A stretch of 64,000 nt of DNA from Alphaproteobacteria bacterium (GCA_017308135.1 JAFKFM010000016.1:62001-126000); one strand, 5' to 3'. Shown: positions 44,928 to 54,517, counted from the stretch's first letter. Notes: generated by a model not told the origin, from the letters alone. Numbers and translations are program-made.

Positions 44928-47323
44928 CGGCCGAACAGGCCGCGAATGGCGCCGCCCACGCCGCCGGGCTGCTGCTGTTGCTGCTGCTGTTGCTGCGCGG
45001 GGGCCTGCTGCTGCGCCGGGCGCTGCTGATTGGCGGGGGCGGTTTGCTGCGGCGGGGCCGCACGGCCCGTGGCCGCCGCCAGCGCGTTGGCGCAAGGATC
45101 GCCCGAGACGCGCGAGGCGGCACTATTGGCGACCAAGCCGGTGATCAGCGAGCTCGCCCCGCCGGTCGCGATCCCGGCGGCCGTGCCGAGAACGCCGGCC
45201 GCCAAGCCTTGCGCCATCGCCGCCGCGTCGGGCGCGTAGCTCGGGTTCGCGAAGGTGCCGCCGATGCGCAACGCGATCGGCCCGGCCGTCTGGCCCAGCG
45301 CCAACTGCTCAGTCGCCAGATTGACCGTGCCTTGGGTGCGCGCACTGATGATCCCCGTTTCGATCAGACCGGCCTTATAGGTGCCGATACCGTCGCGGAA
45401 ATCGATCTTGTGGATGCCGCACTTGACCGACGTGCCGATATTCACCTGGGCGAGGCCGGGCGCCACGCTGTTCAGCCATTGGCCGACGAAGCGCACCGCC
45501 GCTTGGCCCAGCTCGCCCTCGCCCATATTGAGGAACACATCGCCTTGCAGCGACGCCGCGACCGCGCGGGGCGTTTCGCCGCGCCCTTGCAGATTGAGGT
45601 CGAAGGCCGTGACGCCGCCCTTGAACCAATCGCTGAGCTTGCGGCTTTCCAGCACCTTGCCGACGTCGAGATTGCGCACCTCGACCTTCTGGGTCAGCGA
45701 TTTCTGCGCGCCATTCAATGCGCTCTCCACGGAGACGCGCCCGCCTTCGATTTCGAAGGTCAGCGGACGGACGGTCAGATTGCCGTTGGCGAGCGCCACT
45801 TGCAGGTTGAGCGCGCGCAACGTCGCCGGCTCGGTCACGATCTGCCCGGCGCGATAGGTGATGTTCGCGTTGGCGGCGTTGAGCGCCTCGTAGGGCAACT
45901 TCTCGTTCGGGATCACGCGCCCGTCGCCGGCGGGCTTCGCGGCACCGCCGCTTGCGGCGGGTGCGGACGCGGGCGTGCTCGACGACGAACTGCCGGACGT
46001 GGCCGGGAACAGCTTCGTCAGGTCCACTTGCTGCGATTGCAGATTGGCCGTGACGCTGGGCTTGGCGTTACCCGTGGGCAAGGTCGCGTTGATCGTGCCC
46101 GCGAGATCGACCGCGTTGTCGTTGCCGACTTTCAGGTTCAAGCCCGTCACGTCGATACGGTTCGCGGCGGGTTCGCTGATCGCGGCTTGCAGCGACAGCG
46201 GCCCGGTCACGGGTGCGTCCTGTTTCAGCGCCTTGAACAGCCCGGCGAGGTCGCGGCTTTCGGCCTTGATGTCGAGCTTGATGCCGCGCGTGGTCGCGTT
46301 GGTCGGATCGGTCACAGCGCCGGTGATGGTCGCCAGGATCGTTTCGACCGCCCCCGCCGTCACCGCCAAACGCGGGATCGACGGGCGGCCTTGCGGCGCC
46401 GCATCGGTCAATTGCAATTCGGCCTTCACCGGGCCGATCGCCGGAATGTCCTGCTTCACGAGCGCGCCGAGCTTGGCGAGATCGGGCACGTCGACGCCCA
46501 GGACGATATCGAGGCCCTTGCCTTGCGTCGGCGCCACGATGCCGCCCTTGACCGTCGCGGTCACGACGTCGGCGAGCTTCGCGGTCAAATCCACCGGCCA
46601 AGCGGGACCGGAATTGGCGAGCATGCGCTCGATCGAACCGACCGTGCCGGCGAGCGCGAATTTGACGTCGCCGACGACCGGCGCGGTCGCGCCGCCCGCG
46701 ATATCGAGCTTCAGCGGCGACGACACGGAATCGGCGTTGAGCAGAACCTTTTCGAGATTCGCGGCGTTCGTTTCGTTGGTCTTCCCGTCCTTATAGGTGA
46801 AGCGCAGATTGCGGATCTCCACCTCGCGCACCACCGGCAACGGCATGGCGCCGCCCGAGGTTTGCGCGGCCGGCGCTTGCTGCTGCTGGGTCTGCCGCTG
46901 CTGGCCTTGCGCGGCGGCGGGCTGCGCTGGTGCGAATTCCCAATTGCCGCGCCCCTGGCGATCGGTTTCGATCAGCAGATCGGCGTCGAGCAGAACGAGC
47001 TTCTTCACGTCCACTTGCTGCGACAACAGTGGGATCAGCGCGACCTGCACTTCGAAGCGGCCGACCTTGACCATCTCGGGGCGCGAGCCCCAGGAAGCGT
47101 TGGCGAACGACACGTCCGCGACCGAGAAGCTGGGATTGAAGCCGAGGCCGAGCTTGATATCGCCGGTCAGCTTCAGTTCGCGTCCCGTGGCGTTCTTCGC
47201 GGCCTCCACGATCTGCGGCTTGTATTTGTTGACGTCGAGCGTGGACAGGAACACGGCCACACCGCCGACGGCGAGGACGATCAAGCCGACGAGGCCGATG
47301 ACGATCCATTTCAACGCTTTCAT
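44924..47323 (-). CDS. AsmA-family protein with polyglutamine C-terminal tail
   Basis: 799 residues. N-terminal membrane anchor (LKWIVIGLVGLIVLAVGGVAVFL, 4-26), then the AsmA domain (KPQIVEAAKNATGRELKLTGDIKLGLGFNPS) and a C-terminal AsmA_2-like region (VGKVLESRKLSDWFKGGVTAFDLNL; GLIETGIISARTQGTVNLATEQL). AsmA-like proteins are bridge-type envelope proteins implicated in phospholipid transport or outer-membrane homeostasis. The tail is very rich in Gln/Pro/Ala, with a run of nine Gln (from 44995 down to 44969). There is a second Gln-rich stretch near residue 140. It follows the HAD gene after 16 nt and overlaps ATP12. Confidence 0.9.
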   Translation of the reverse strand: MKALKWIVIGLVGLIVLAVGGVAVFLSTLDVNKYKPQIVEAAKNATGRELKLTGDIKLGLGFNPSFSVADVSFANASWGSRPEMVKVGRFEVQVALIPLLSQQVDVKKLVLLDADLLIETDRQGRGNWEFAPAQPAAAQGQQRQTQQQQAPAAQTSGGAMPLPVVREVEIRNLRFTYKDGKTNETNAANLEKVLLNADSVSSPLKLDIAGGATAPVVGDVKFALAGTVGSIERMLANSGPAWPVDLTAKLADVVTATVKGGIVAPTQGKGLDIVLGVDVPDLAKLGALVKQDIPAIGPVKAELQLTDAAPQGRPSIPRLAVTAGAVETILATITGAVTDPTNATTRGIKLDIKAESRDLAGLFKALKQDAPVTGPLSLQAAISEPAANRIDVTGLNLKVGNDNAVDLAGTINATLPTGNAKPSVTANLQSQQVDLTKLFPATSGSSSSSTPASAPAASGGAAKPAGDGRVIPNEKLPYEALNAANANITYRAGQIVTEPATLRALNLQVALANGNLTVRPLTFEIEGGRVSVESALNGAQKSLTQKVEVRNLDVGKVLESRKLSDWFKGGVTAFDLNLQGRGETPRAVAASLQGDVFLNMGEGELGQAAVRFVGQWLNSVAPGLAQVNIGTSVKCGIHKIDFRDGIGTYKAGLIETGIISARTQGTVNLATEQLALGQTAGPIALRIGGTFANPSYAPDAAAMAQGLAAGVLGTAAGIATGGASSLITGLVANSAASRVSGDPCANALAAATGRAAPPQQTAPANQQRPAQQQAPAQQQQQQQQQPGGVGGAIRGLFGR
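44969..44995. repeat. CTG/TTG trinucleotide run encoding polyGln
   Basis: Nine codons of CAG/CAA on the minus strand in the asmA-like tail. A run of near-identical triplets is prone to slippage and length change in multiples of three, which would keep frame. Confidence 0.85.
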
Positions 47324-47339
47324 GGCGTGTCTCCTTTTC

Positions 47340-47993
47340 CTATCGCGCGAGGGCGGGCAGCAAATCGGCGAAATTCGCCAATACGCGCTCGGCCCCGTGC
47401 TCGATCAGTTCCGAATCTTCGTGGTAACCCCACGACACGCCGATGCCGCGAACCTTCGCGTTGCGGGCCATCGCCATGTCGAAAACCGTATCGCCGATCA
47501 TTACGGTGTTTTCGGGGCCGAAGCCCGCTTCTTCCATCGCCTGGAAGATCATCGTCGGATCGGGCTTGCCCGGCGCGCTGTCGGCGGTCTGCAACGTGGC
47601 GAAGCGCGGATGCAGACCGTGCGAGCCGAGCACGGCGTCGAGGCCGCGCCGGTTCTTGCCCGTGGCGATGCCCAGCGTCCAGCCAGCGGCGGCGAGCGCG
47701 TCGAGGGCGGCCAACGCACCGTCGAACATCGGCTCGACGAAACCCGGCTGCAAACGCAGCGCATGGAATTCGTGCTTATACGCCTCGACCAAGCGCATCA
47801 CCGTCGCCTCGTCGCTGTCCGGCGCCAAGCGGGCCAGACATTGCGCCAGCGGCAAGCCGATGATGCGGTGCGTTTGTTGCAGCGTCGGCGGCGGCAGGTT
47901 TTCCGACGCGAAGGCGGCCTCCATGCACGCCTGAATGGCGTGCTGGCTGTCGACCAGCGTGCCGTCGAAATCGAAAATCGCGAGACCCGTCAT
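47340..47993 (-). CDS. HAD-superfamily phosphatase (phosphoglycolate-phosphatase-like)
   Basis: 217 residues. HAD subfamily IA: motif I IFDFDGTLVDS (6-16), helical cap, motif II IATGK, motif III with GKPDP, motif IV MIGDTVFDMAMARNA. Probable small sugar-phosphate or phosphoglycolate phosphatase. Sits between rluC and the asmA-like gene, 37 nt and 16 nt away. Substrate uncertain. Confidence 0.92.
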   Translation of the reverse strand: MTGLAIFDFDGTLVDSQHAIQACMEAAFASENLPPPTLQQTHRIIGLPLAQCLARLAPDSDEATVMRLVEAYKHEFHALRLQPGFVEPMFDGALAALDALAAAGWTLGIATGKNRRGLDAVLGSHGLHPRFATLQTADSAPGKPDPTMIFQAMEEAGFGPENTVMIGDTVFDMAMARNAKVRGIGVSWGYHEDSELIEHGAERVLANFADLLPALAR

Positions 47994-48030
47994 GCCGCCG
48001 AATTTGGCAGATTTGGCCGCCTATTGGAAC

Positions 48031-49044
48031 CTACGCTTCCGGGAACGGATCGGGATTGAGATTCGGATCGAATCCGAAAAACTCCCAGGTTTTACGCATA
48101 TGCGGGGGCAAAGGCGCTTTGATCTTCAGCAAGCCCTTGCCCGAAGGATGGGGCAATTCGATCGAGCGCGCGTGCAGATGTAATTTTCCCGAAATGCCTT
48201 CGCCTTGGATGCGCGATTCCCCGCCGCCATATTTACCGTCGCCGACGATGGGCGTGCCGAGACCGTCCGCGCAATGCACGCGCAATTGATGCGTGCGGCC
48301 GGTGCGCGGCCACATAACGAGCCACGTGCAGCGCCCCGCCGCCACGTCGACCGTGTCGTACAAGGTGATCGCGCGCTTGGCATCGTCCTCGCCGCTCGAC
48401 GCAACGCGCTCGAAGCCCGACGGTCCCGCTTCTTTGGCCAGCGCCAGATCGATCTTGCCGCGCGCCATTTTGGGCTGGCCGACGACCAGCGCCCAATAGA
48501 GCTTGCGCGCGTTGCGATGGCGGAAGGAATCCGCCAGACGCTGCGCGTTCTTCGCCCCGCGCGCGAGGACGAGCACGCCCGACGTGTCGCGGTCCAAACG
48601 ATGGACGAGTTTGGGCCTTCCTTCCAAGTGATCGAATTCGAGCGCTTCGAGCATGCCGTCGATATGCCGCTCGGTGCCCGTCCCGCCCTGTACCGCCAAG
48701 CCCGGCGGCTTGTCGAGCACGATCACGTCGTCGTCCTTGTAGATGACCCAGGACCGGATCGCCTTCGCGTCCGCCTCGGTCACCGGCCGGCGTTCGCGGA
48801 TCGCAGGTGCCGCTTCCGCCACTTCCGCCGGCACTTCCTCGATGCGCGGCGGCAGGCGCACGGTCTGGTCGGGTTCCAAGCGATGCGACGACTTCACGCG
48901 CTTGCCGTCCACGCGGATTTGTCCGGTGCGCAGCAGCTTTTCGATGCGGCCTTGATTCAGCACCGGGAAGCGGCGCTTCAGCCAGCGGTCGAGACGCTGA
49001 TCCGCGTCATCGACCTTGATCTTCAATTCGGTGACGGCGCTCAT
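48031..49044 (-). CDS. rluC: Ribosomal large subunit pseudouridine synthase, RluC/RluD family
   Basis: 337 residues. N-terminal S4 RNA-binding domain (DQRLDRWLKRRFPVLNQGRIEKLLRTGQIRVDG) and catalytic domain with HRLDRDTSGVLVLA, whose second Asp (in RLDRDT) is the nucleophile. WPRTGRTHQLRVH and IVGDGKYGG are typical. Converts specific uridines in 23S rRNA to pseudouridine. The ATG overlaps rarA by four bases. RluC is favoured over RluD from context with HAD and ATP12. Confidence 0.9.
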   Translation of the reverse strand: MSAVTELKIKVDDADQRLDRWLKRRFPVLNQGRIEKLLRTGQIRVDGKRVKSSHRLEPDQTVRLPPRIEEVPAEVAEAAPAIRERRPVTEADAKAIRSWVIYKDDDVIVLDKPPGLAVQGGTGTERHIDGMLEALEFDHLEGRPKLVHRLDRDTSGVLVLARGAKNAQRLADSFRHRNARKLYWALVVGQPKMARGKIDLALAKEAGPSGFERVASSGEDDAKRAITLYDTVDVAAGRCTWLVMWPRTGRTHQLRVHCADGLGTPIVGDGKYGGGESRIQGEGISGKLHLHARSIELPHPSGKGLLKIKAPLPPHMRKTWEFFGFDPNLNPDPFPEA

Positions 49045-50357
49045 TCGTCCGCATTCCTTTTCGCCCGCAGCTTGGCCCAATAGTCGAGGCGCTTGCGGAT
49101 CTCGCGCTCGAAGCCCCGTTCGGGCGGGGCGTAGAATTCGCGCCGCGCCATGCCCTCGGGGAAATAATTCTGGCCGGAAAAACCGTCCTCGGCGTCGTGG
49201 TCGTAGTTATAGCCTTTGCCGTAGCCAAGCTCCTTCATCAGCTTGGTCGGCGCGTTCAGGATATGGGCGGGCGGCATCAACGAACCGGTTTCGCCCGCCG
49301 CGCGCTTCGCCGCCCCGAACGCCATATAGGCCGCGTTCGATTTGGGTGCGGTCGCGAGATAGATCACGGCCTGCGCCAAGGCGAGTTCGCCTTCCGGGCT
49401 GCCGAGGAAATCGTACACGTCTTTCGCCGCCAGCGCTTGGTGGACGGCTTGCGGATCGGCCAAGCCGATATCCTCGACCGCGAAGCGCACGAGGCGGCGC
49501 ACGATATAAAGCGGCTGCTCGCCGCCCGCCAGCATACGCGCGAGCCAATAAAGCGCGCCATCGGCATCCGACCCGCGCATCGATTTATGCAGCGCGGAGA
49601 TGAGGTTGTAATGCCCCTCCTGCCCCTTGTCGTAAAGCGGGGCACGGCGCTGAACCGCCCGCACGAGGGCTTGCGTATCCATCGTCTGCCCGGAGGTCTG
49701 GAAAACCTGTTCGGCGAGATTGAACAGGTACCGCCCGTCGCCGTCGGCCATCGCGATCAACGCTTCGCGCGCACCCGCATCGAGCGGCAGCTTCCGGCCC
49801 TCGGTCTCCTCGGCGCGTTGCAGCAGTTTTTCGAGGGCGGCTTCGTCCAGGCGCTTCAGCACCAGCACTTGGCAGCGCGACAGCATCGCGGCGTTGATCT
49901 CGAAAGACGGGTTCTCGGTCGTGGCCCCGACCAGCGTCACCGTGCCGTCTTCGACATAGGGCAGGAACCCGTCCTGCTGGCCGCGATTGAAGCGATGGAT
50001 CTCGTCGACGAACAGCAAGGTCGACTTGCCCATCTGGCGGCGCTCGGTCGCCTCCGCAAACGCCTTGCGCAAATCGGCGACGCCCGAGAACACGGCCGAC
50101 AGCGCGACGAACTCCATGCCCACGGCGCCGGCGAGCAAGCGCGCGAGCGTCGTCTTCCCGCAACCCGGCGGGCCCCACAGCACGATCGAGGCGAGTTTCT
50201 TGGCCGCCAACATGCGCGCAAGCGGCCCGTCGCCGGCGAGCAGATGGTCCTGGCCCACGACCTCGTCGAGCGTCTTGGGCCGCAGGCGTTCGGCGAGCGG
50301 CTTGTCGCTGTCGGGGGCTTGGAACAGCCCGCCGCCCGTATTGCTGGCTTTCTTCAT
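49041..50357 (-). CDS. rarA: Replication-associated recombination protein A (MgsA/RarA)
   Basis: 438 residues, AAA+ ATPase related to clamp loaders. N-terminal LAERLRPKTLDEVVGQDHLL, Walker A LWGPPGCGKTT, Walker B LLFVDEIHRF, sensor ATTENPSFEIN, and C-terminal tetramerisation region with APKSNAAYMAF and KYNYDHD-like YGKGYNYDHDAEDG. Acts at stalled replication forks. It starts three bases after the degP-type gene stop and overlaps rluC. Confidence 0.95.
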   Translation of the reverse strand: MKKASNTGGGLFQAPDSDKPLAERLRPKTLDEVVGQDHLLAGDGPLARMLAAKKLASIVLWGPPGCGKTTLARLLAGAVGMEFVALSAVFSGVADLRKAFAEATERRQMGKSTLLFVDEIHRFNRGQQDGFLPYVEDGTVTLVGATTENPSFEINAAMLSRCQVLVLKRLDEAALEKLLQRAEETEGRKLPLDAGAREALIAMADGDGRYLFNLAEQVFQTSGQTMDTQALVRAVQRRAPLYDKGQEGHYNLISALHKSMRGSDADGALYWLARMLAGGEQPLYIVRRLVRFAVEDIGLADPQAVHQALAAKDVYDFLGSPEGELALAQAVIYLATAPKSNAAYMAFGAAKRAAGETGSLMPPAHILNAPTKLMKELGYGKGYNYDHDAEDGFSGQNYFPEGMARREFYAPPERGFEREIRKRLDYWAKLRAKRNADE

Positions 50358-50360
50358 CGC

Positions 50361-51755
50361 CTAGCCGCCGATCGTGGTGGTCAGCGTGCGCTCGCCCCGG
50401 CGCACCGACAAGCGCCAGGGCAGCGGCAGCGTCGACGCGCGGCGCGCGTCTTCCACGGTACGGATCTCGCGATCGTTGATGCGCGTCAGAATATCGCCGG
50501 GCTGCAGGCGCACATTGGCCGCCGGGCTGCCGCGCCGGATTTCGGTGACGATCACGCCATAGGGCGGCACGTCCATCGCCAATTCCTCGACGAAGGCGGG
50601 CGAGAGATTGGCGAGCGTGGCGCCGGTCAACGGCGTCTGGCCGCGCATCGGCGTCACGTCGCGCGGCGGGATTTCCGGCGGGGCGATCAGCGACACGTTG
50701 ACCGTTTCATTGCGGCCTTGACGATGCACGGAAAGACGCACCGCCTGCCCGACCGGCTGCGTGGCGATGCGGAAGCGCAAAGCCTCGTTGTCGTTGACCT
50801 CGCGCCCTTCGACCGCCAGCACCACGTCGCCGCGTCGCAAGCCGCCGCGTTCGGCTGGGCCGCTGGGGAATACGTCGTTCAGCACCACGCCTTGCGGGCG
50901 CGAAAGCCCCAAGCCCGGCGCGAGATCGGGCGTCACCGCTTGGCCGTTGGCGCCCAGCCACGCGCGCACCAAACGCCCACCGCCTTTGGCGCTGGCGACG
51001 ACCGTTTGCACCATGTTGGAAGGCACGGCGAAGCCGATGCCGTTCGATCCGCCGTCGCGCGAATAGATCGCGGTGTTGATGCCGACCACGCGCCCGTCCA
51101 TCGCGACCAAGGCGCCGCCGGAATTGCCGGGATTGATCGCGGCGTCGGTCTGGATGAAGAAGCGGAAATCCGCGATCCCCGCCATGGTGCGTGCGACGGC
51201 GGAGACGATCCCTTGCGTCACGGTCTGGCCCACGCCGAACGGATTGCCGATCGCCAGCACCAGATCGCCGACTTCCAGATCGTCGGAATCGCGCAATTCG
51301 AGATGCGGCAACGCCTCGCCCTTCGGGTCGATGCGCAGCACCGCGAGGTCCGTGCGCTCATCCGCGCGCGCGACGGTCGCTTCGAATTCGCGCCGATCGG
51401 CGAGGCTGACGACGATCTCCTCCGCCCCCCGGATCACGTGGAAATTGGTGACGATCAAACCCGACGGATCGACGATGACGCCCGAACCGAGCGAGCTTTG
51501 CACGCGCTGGCCCATACCCGGAAACTGATCGCCGAAGAAGCGGCGGAACATCGGGTCCTGCAACAAGGGCGAGGGCAGCGTCTGCTGCACCCGGCGCGTG
51601 GTGACGTTGACCACGGCCGGCGCCGCGCGCTTGACCACGGGGGCGAAGGACAGCGTGACCTGCTCGCGGCTGTCGGGCACGGCGCGGGTCTGGGCGAAGG
51701 CAGGGAGCCCCGCCAACGCCGCCAGAAGCAGGATCAGAGATATCGCGATACGCAT
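50361..51755 (-). CDS. Do/DegP-family periplasmic serine protease
   Basis: 464 residues from ATG 51755. Signal peptide MRIAISLILLLAALAGLPAFAQ; trypsin-like domain with catalytic His106 (NFHVI), Asp136 (TDLAVL), Ser212 (INPGNSGGAL); then two PDZ domains (about 255-350 and 375-460). Degrades or refolds misfolded envelope proteins. A GTG six codons upstream (51773) would only lengthen the n-region; neither start has a strong Shine-Dalgarno. Confidence 0.93.
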   Translation of the reverse strand: MRIAISLILLLAALAGLPAFAQTRAVPDSREQVTLSFAPVVKRAAPAVVNVTTRRVQQTLPSPLLQDPMFRRFFGDQFPGMGQRVQSSLGSGVIVDPSGLIVTNFHVIRGAEEIVVSLADRREFEATVARADERTDLAVLRIDPKGEALPHLELRDSDDLEVGDLVLAIGNPFGVGQTVTQGIVSAVARTMAGIADFRFFIQTDAAINPGNSGGALVAMDGRVVGINTAIYSRDGGSNGIGFAVPSNMVQTVVASAKGGGRLVRAWLGANGQAVTPDLAPGLGLSRPQGVVLNDVFPSGPAERGGLRRGDVVLAVEGREVNDNEALRFRIATQPVGQAVRLSVHRQGRNETVNVSLIAPPEIPPRDVTPMRGQTPLTGATLANLSPAFVEELAMDVPPYGVIVTEIRRGSPAANVRLQPGDILTRINDREIRTVEDARRASTLPLPWRLSVRRGERTLTTTIGG

Positions 51756-51820
51756 GGGTCGATTCTTTCGCACTCGGCCCCCGGGGGCAAGGGCGACGCC
51801 GAAAGCCGCTGGATCGGCCC

Positions 51821-51855
51821 TAAAACGAAACGGCGCCGGGGATACCGGCGCCGTT
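51821..51855 (-). terminator. Rho-independent terminator after rplQ
   Basis: A perfect 11-bp stem (AACGGCGCCGG/CCGGCGCCGTT, 5-nt loop) on the minus strand is followed by TTTCGTTTTA. It lies 27 nt beyond the rplQ stop and ends the rpsM-rpsK-rpoA-rplQ transcript. Confidence 0.93.
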
Positions 51856-51882
51856 CTTAACTTCGAGCGGGAAGTCGGGGGC

Positions 51883-52329
51883 TTACGCCGCCGCGCCTTC
51901 CTTCTCCGCCTTTTCGGCCGCTTCGCGTTCGGCCGCGACGCGGGCCTTGTCGGCCTTGCCCTTGGCTTCGACGTCGCGGTCGACGAGCTCGATCACCGCC
52001 ATCGTCGCGGCGTCGCCGTAGCGCATGCCCGCGCGCAGCACGCGCGTGTAGCCGCCCTTGCGGGCCTTGTAGCGCTCGGCGAGCGAGGTGAAGACCTTCT
52101 CGGCGACGTCCGTGTCCTGCAGCGTCGCGATCGCGGCGCGGCGATTGGCGAGGCCGCCCTTCTTGCCGAGCGTGATCAGCTTCTCGACATAGGGCTTGAG
52201 CTCTTTCGCCTTCGAGAGAGTCGTCTTGATCTGCTCGTGGACGATGAGCGACGCCGCCAGATTGGCGAGAGTCGCCTGGCGGTGGGTCGAGGTGCGGCCG
52301 ATCTTGCGGCCCGCGGCTCCGTGACGCAT
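51883..52329 (-). CDS. rplQ: 50S ribosomal protein L17
   Basis: 148 residues. MRHGAAGRKIGRTSTHRQATLANLAASLI is the universal start and KRAFTRLG-like core; the C-terminus from about 118 is an Ala/Glu/Lys-rich extension (ADKARVAAEREAAEKAEK) common in alphaproteobacteria. Last gene of the alpha operon. Confidence 0.97.
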   Translation of the reverse strand: MRHGAAGRKIGRTSTHRQATLANLAASLIVHEQIKTTLSKAKELKPYVEKLITLGKKGGLANRRAAIATLQDTDVAEKVFTSLAERYKARKGGYTRVLRAGMRYGDAATMAVIELVDRDVEAKGKADKARVAAEREAAEKAEKEGAAA

Positions 52330-52356
52330 GGGAACTTACTCCTTAGGAAGCGCCGC

Positions 52357-53373
52357 TCAGTACGGCTCTTCGAGTTTCTTGGCGAGATCCTCGATGTTCT
52401 CGGGCGGCCAGCCGGGGATCTGCATGCCCAGATGCAGGCCCATCTGCGAGAGAACTTCCTTGATCTCGTTGAGCGATTTGCGGCCGAAATTCGGCGTGCG
52501 CAGCATCTCGGCTTCGGTCTTTTGGACCAGGTCGCCGATATAGATGATGTTGTCGTTCTTGAGGCAGTTGGCCGAACGGACCGACAGCTCGAGCTCGTCG
52601 ACCTTGAGGAGCAGGTTCTTGTTGAACGGCAGATCGCCCACGCGCTCTTCGGCGCGCTCGGCGGTCGGCTCCTCGAAGTTGATGAACAGCTGCAACTGGT
52701 CCTGGAGGATGCGCGCGGCAAGCGCCACGGCGTCTTCCGGCGTCACGGCGCCGTTGGTCTCGACCTTCATCGACAGCTTGTCGTAGTCGGTGACTTGGCC
52801 GACGCGGGTGTTGTCGATCTTGTAGGAGACCTTGCGCACGGGGCTGAACAGCGCGTCGACCGGGATGACGCCGATCGGCGCGTCCGGCATGCGGCTGGTC
52901 GAGCCGGCGACGTAGCCCTTGCCCGTTTCGACCGTCATTTCCATATTCAGCTTCGCGCCGTCGTCGAGCGTGCAGATCACGAGATCGGGGTTCATCACCT
53001 CGATGTCGTGGCCCGTTTCGATCTGGCCCGCGCGGACTTCGCCGGGGCCCGTGGCCTTCAGCTGAATGCGCTTGGGCCCTTCGCCGTGCATGCGCAGACC
53101 GATGGTCTTCACGTTCAGCACGATGTCGGTCACGTCTTCGCGAACGCCCGGCACCGACGAGAATTCGTGCAGCACGCCGTCGATCTTGATCGTGGTGATC
53201 GCCGCCCCTTGCAGCGACGACAGCAGCACGCGGCGCAGCGCGTTGCCCAGCGTCAGGCCGAAGCCGCGCTCCAGCGGCTCGGCGACCACGGTCGCTTCGC
53301 GCTTCGGGTCGTCGCCGGGCTCGATGTCGAGCTTCTGCGGCTTGATCAGTTCTTTCCAGTTCTTCTGCAACAC
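52357..53373 (-). CDS. rpoA: DNA-directed RNA polymerase alpha subunit
   Basis: 338 residues. N-terminal domain has FVAEPLERGFGLTLGNALRRVLLSSLQGAAIT-type sequence (dimerisation); C-terminal domain has LRTPNFGRKSLNEIKEVLSQMGLHLGM, the DNA- and activator-binding helices. Located between rpsK (98 nt upstream) and rplQ (27 nt downstream). Confidence 0.98.
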   Translation of the reverse strand: MLQKNWKELIKPQKLDIEPGDDPKREATVVAEPLERGFGLTLGNALRRVLLSSLQGAAITTIKIDGVLHEFSSVPGVREDVTDIVLNVKTIGLRMHGEGPKRIQLKATGPGEVRAGQIETGHDIEVMNPDLVICTLDDGAKLNMEMTVETGKGYVAGSTSRMPDAPIGVIPVDALFSPVRKVSYKIDNTRVGQVTDYDKLSMKVETNGAVTPEDAVALAARILQDQLQLFINFEEPTAERAEERVGDLPFNKNLLLKVDELELSVRSANCLKNDNIIYIGDLVQKTEAEMLRTPNFGRKSLNEIKEVLSQMGLHLGMQIPGWPPENIEDLAKKLEEPY

Positions 53374-53471
53374 GTGTTCCTACCTTTCGGTCGGAGGCGG
53401 CGGCGCAATCCCCGCGAAGGGAGACGGCGCAACCGCGAAATCGTCGTTACGAGACCCGACGCTGCGAAGCG

Positions 53472-53873
53472 TCAGACGCGGCGGCGCTTGGGCGGGCGGC
53501 AGCCGTTATGCGGGATCGTCGTCACGTCGCGGATCGACGTGATCTGGAACCCGACGGACTGCAGCGCGCGCAAAGCCGATTCGCGGCCCGCACCCGGGCC
53601 CTTCACTTCGACTTCCAGCGTGCGCATGCCGTGTTCCATCGCCTTCTTGCCGGCGTCTTCGGCGGCCATCTGCGCGGCGTAGGGCGTCGACTTGCGGCTG
53701 CCCTTGAAGCCTTGCGTGCCGGCCGACGACCACGAGATCGTGTTGCCTTGCGCGTCGGTGATCGTGATCATCGTGTTGTTGAACGACGCGTTCACGTGGG
53801 CGACGCCCGACGTGATGTTCTTGCGCTCGCGGCGGCGGGTACGCGCGGCGCCTGCGGCTTTCTTCTCGGCCAT
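53472..53873 (-). CDS. rpsK: 30S ribosomal protein S11
   Basis: 133 residues. GVAHVNASFNNTMITITD and GPGAGRESALRALQSVGFQITSIRDVT, then HNGCRPPKRRRV, are the standard S11 motifs. 33 nt downstream of rpsM. Confidence 0.98.
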   Translation of the reverse strand: MAEKKAAGAARTRRRERKNITSGVAHVNASFNNTMITITDAQGNTISWSSAGTQGFKGSRKSTPYAAQMAAEDAGKKAMEHGMRTLEVEVKGPGAGRESALRALQSVGFQITSIRDVTTIPHNGCRPPKRRRV

Positions 53874-53906
53874 GGATATCGGTCCTTCGGGGTCCGGAAA
53901 ACGGGA

Positions 53907-54287
53907 TTACTTCTTCGTCGCGATCTTCTTGCCGGCGATCGGACGGGCCTTGCCCTTGCGGGTGCGCGCGTTGGTGTGCGTGCGCTGGCCGCGGACCGGC
54001 AGGCCCTTGCGATGGCGCAGGCCGCGATACGCACCCATGTCCATGAGCCGCTTGATGTTCATCGCGATTTCGCGGCGCAGGTCGCCTTCGACCCGGTGCT
54101 CGCGATCGATGTATTCGCGGATCTTCAGCACTTCCTCGTCGGAAAGCTGGTTCACGCGCTTGGCGTCGGGAATGCCGATCTTCTTGCAGATCTCGGCCGC
54201 GTTGTTCGGCCCGATGCCGTAGATGTAGCGCAGCGCGATGACAACGCGCTTGCCCGTGGGAATATTGACGCCAGCGATACGCGCCAC
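53907..54287 (-). CDS. rpsM: 30S ribosomal protein S13
   Basis: 126 residues. ARIAGVNIPTGKRVVIALRYIYGIG, DLRREIAMNIKRLMDMGAYRGLRHR and PVRGQRTHTNARTRKG identify S13. The start is GTG at 54287, with AGGAGAG six bases upstream; no in-frame ATG gives a canonical N-terminus. First gene of the alpha operon. Confidence 0.97.
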   Translation of the reverse strand: MARIAGVNIPTGKRVVIALRYIYGIGPNNAAEICKKIGIPDAKRVNQLSDEEVLKIREYIDREHRVEGDLRREIAMNIKRLMDMGAYRGLRHRKGLPVRGQRTHTNARTRKGKARPIAGKKIATKK

Positions 54288-54341
54288 GATCTTCTCTCCT
54301 TCGTCTCGACGTCCGACTTGGACGCCGCTGGTTTCTTTCGA

Positions 54342-54385
54342 GGCCGCCCGCACCCCCGCCCATTCGGGGTTCGGGGCCGGCGGCC
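54342..54385 (-). promoter_or_regulatory. Structured leader of the rpsM operon
   Basis: An inverted repeat GGCCGCC/GGCGGCC encloses a very GC-rich inner segment in the roughly 230-nt 5' leader between the promoter and the rpsM GTG. Alpha operons of other bacteria carry ribosomal-protein-binding leaders; whether this is one is inference. Confidence 0.4.
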
Positions 54386-54517
54386 CAATTGCCTAACCTC
54401 TCGTCTCGGGCCGTATCGCCTTGATACGACTCGGAAATTCGGTTCCGGCGTCTCGGCGAACGGAAAGGCGCGAAGACAATAGCTTCGCGCCCGCCCTAAC
54501 CGCCGGTCGTCGGGAGC

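Noticed and set aside
44969..45020. Short CTG-rich repeats as a possible CRISPR or regulatory array
   Set aside because: The units are codons of a Gln-rich tail with no spacers; a protein-coding microsatellite explains them.
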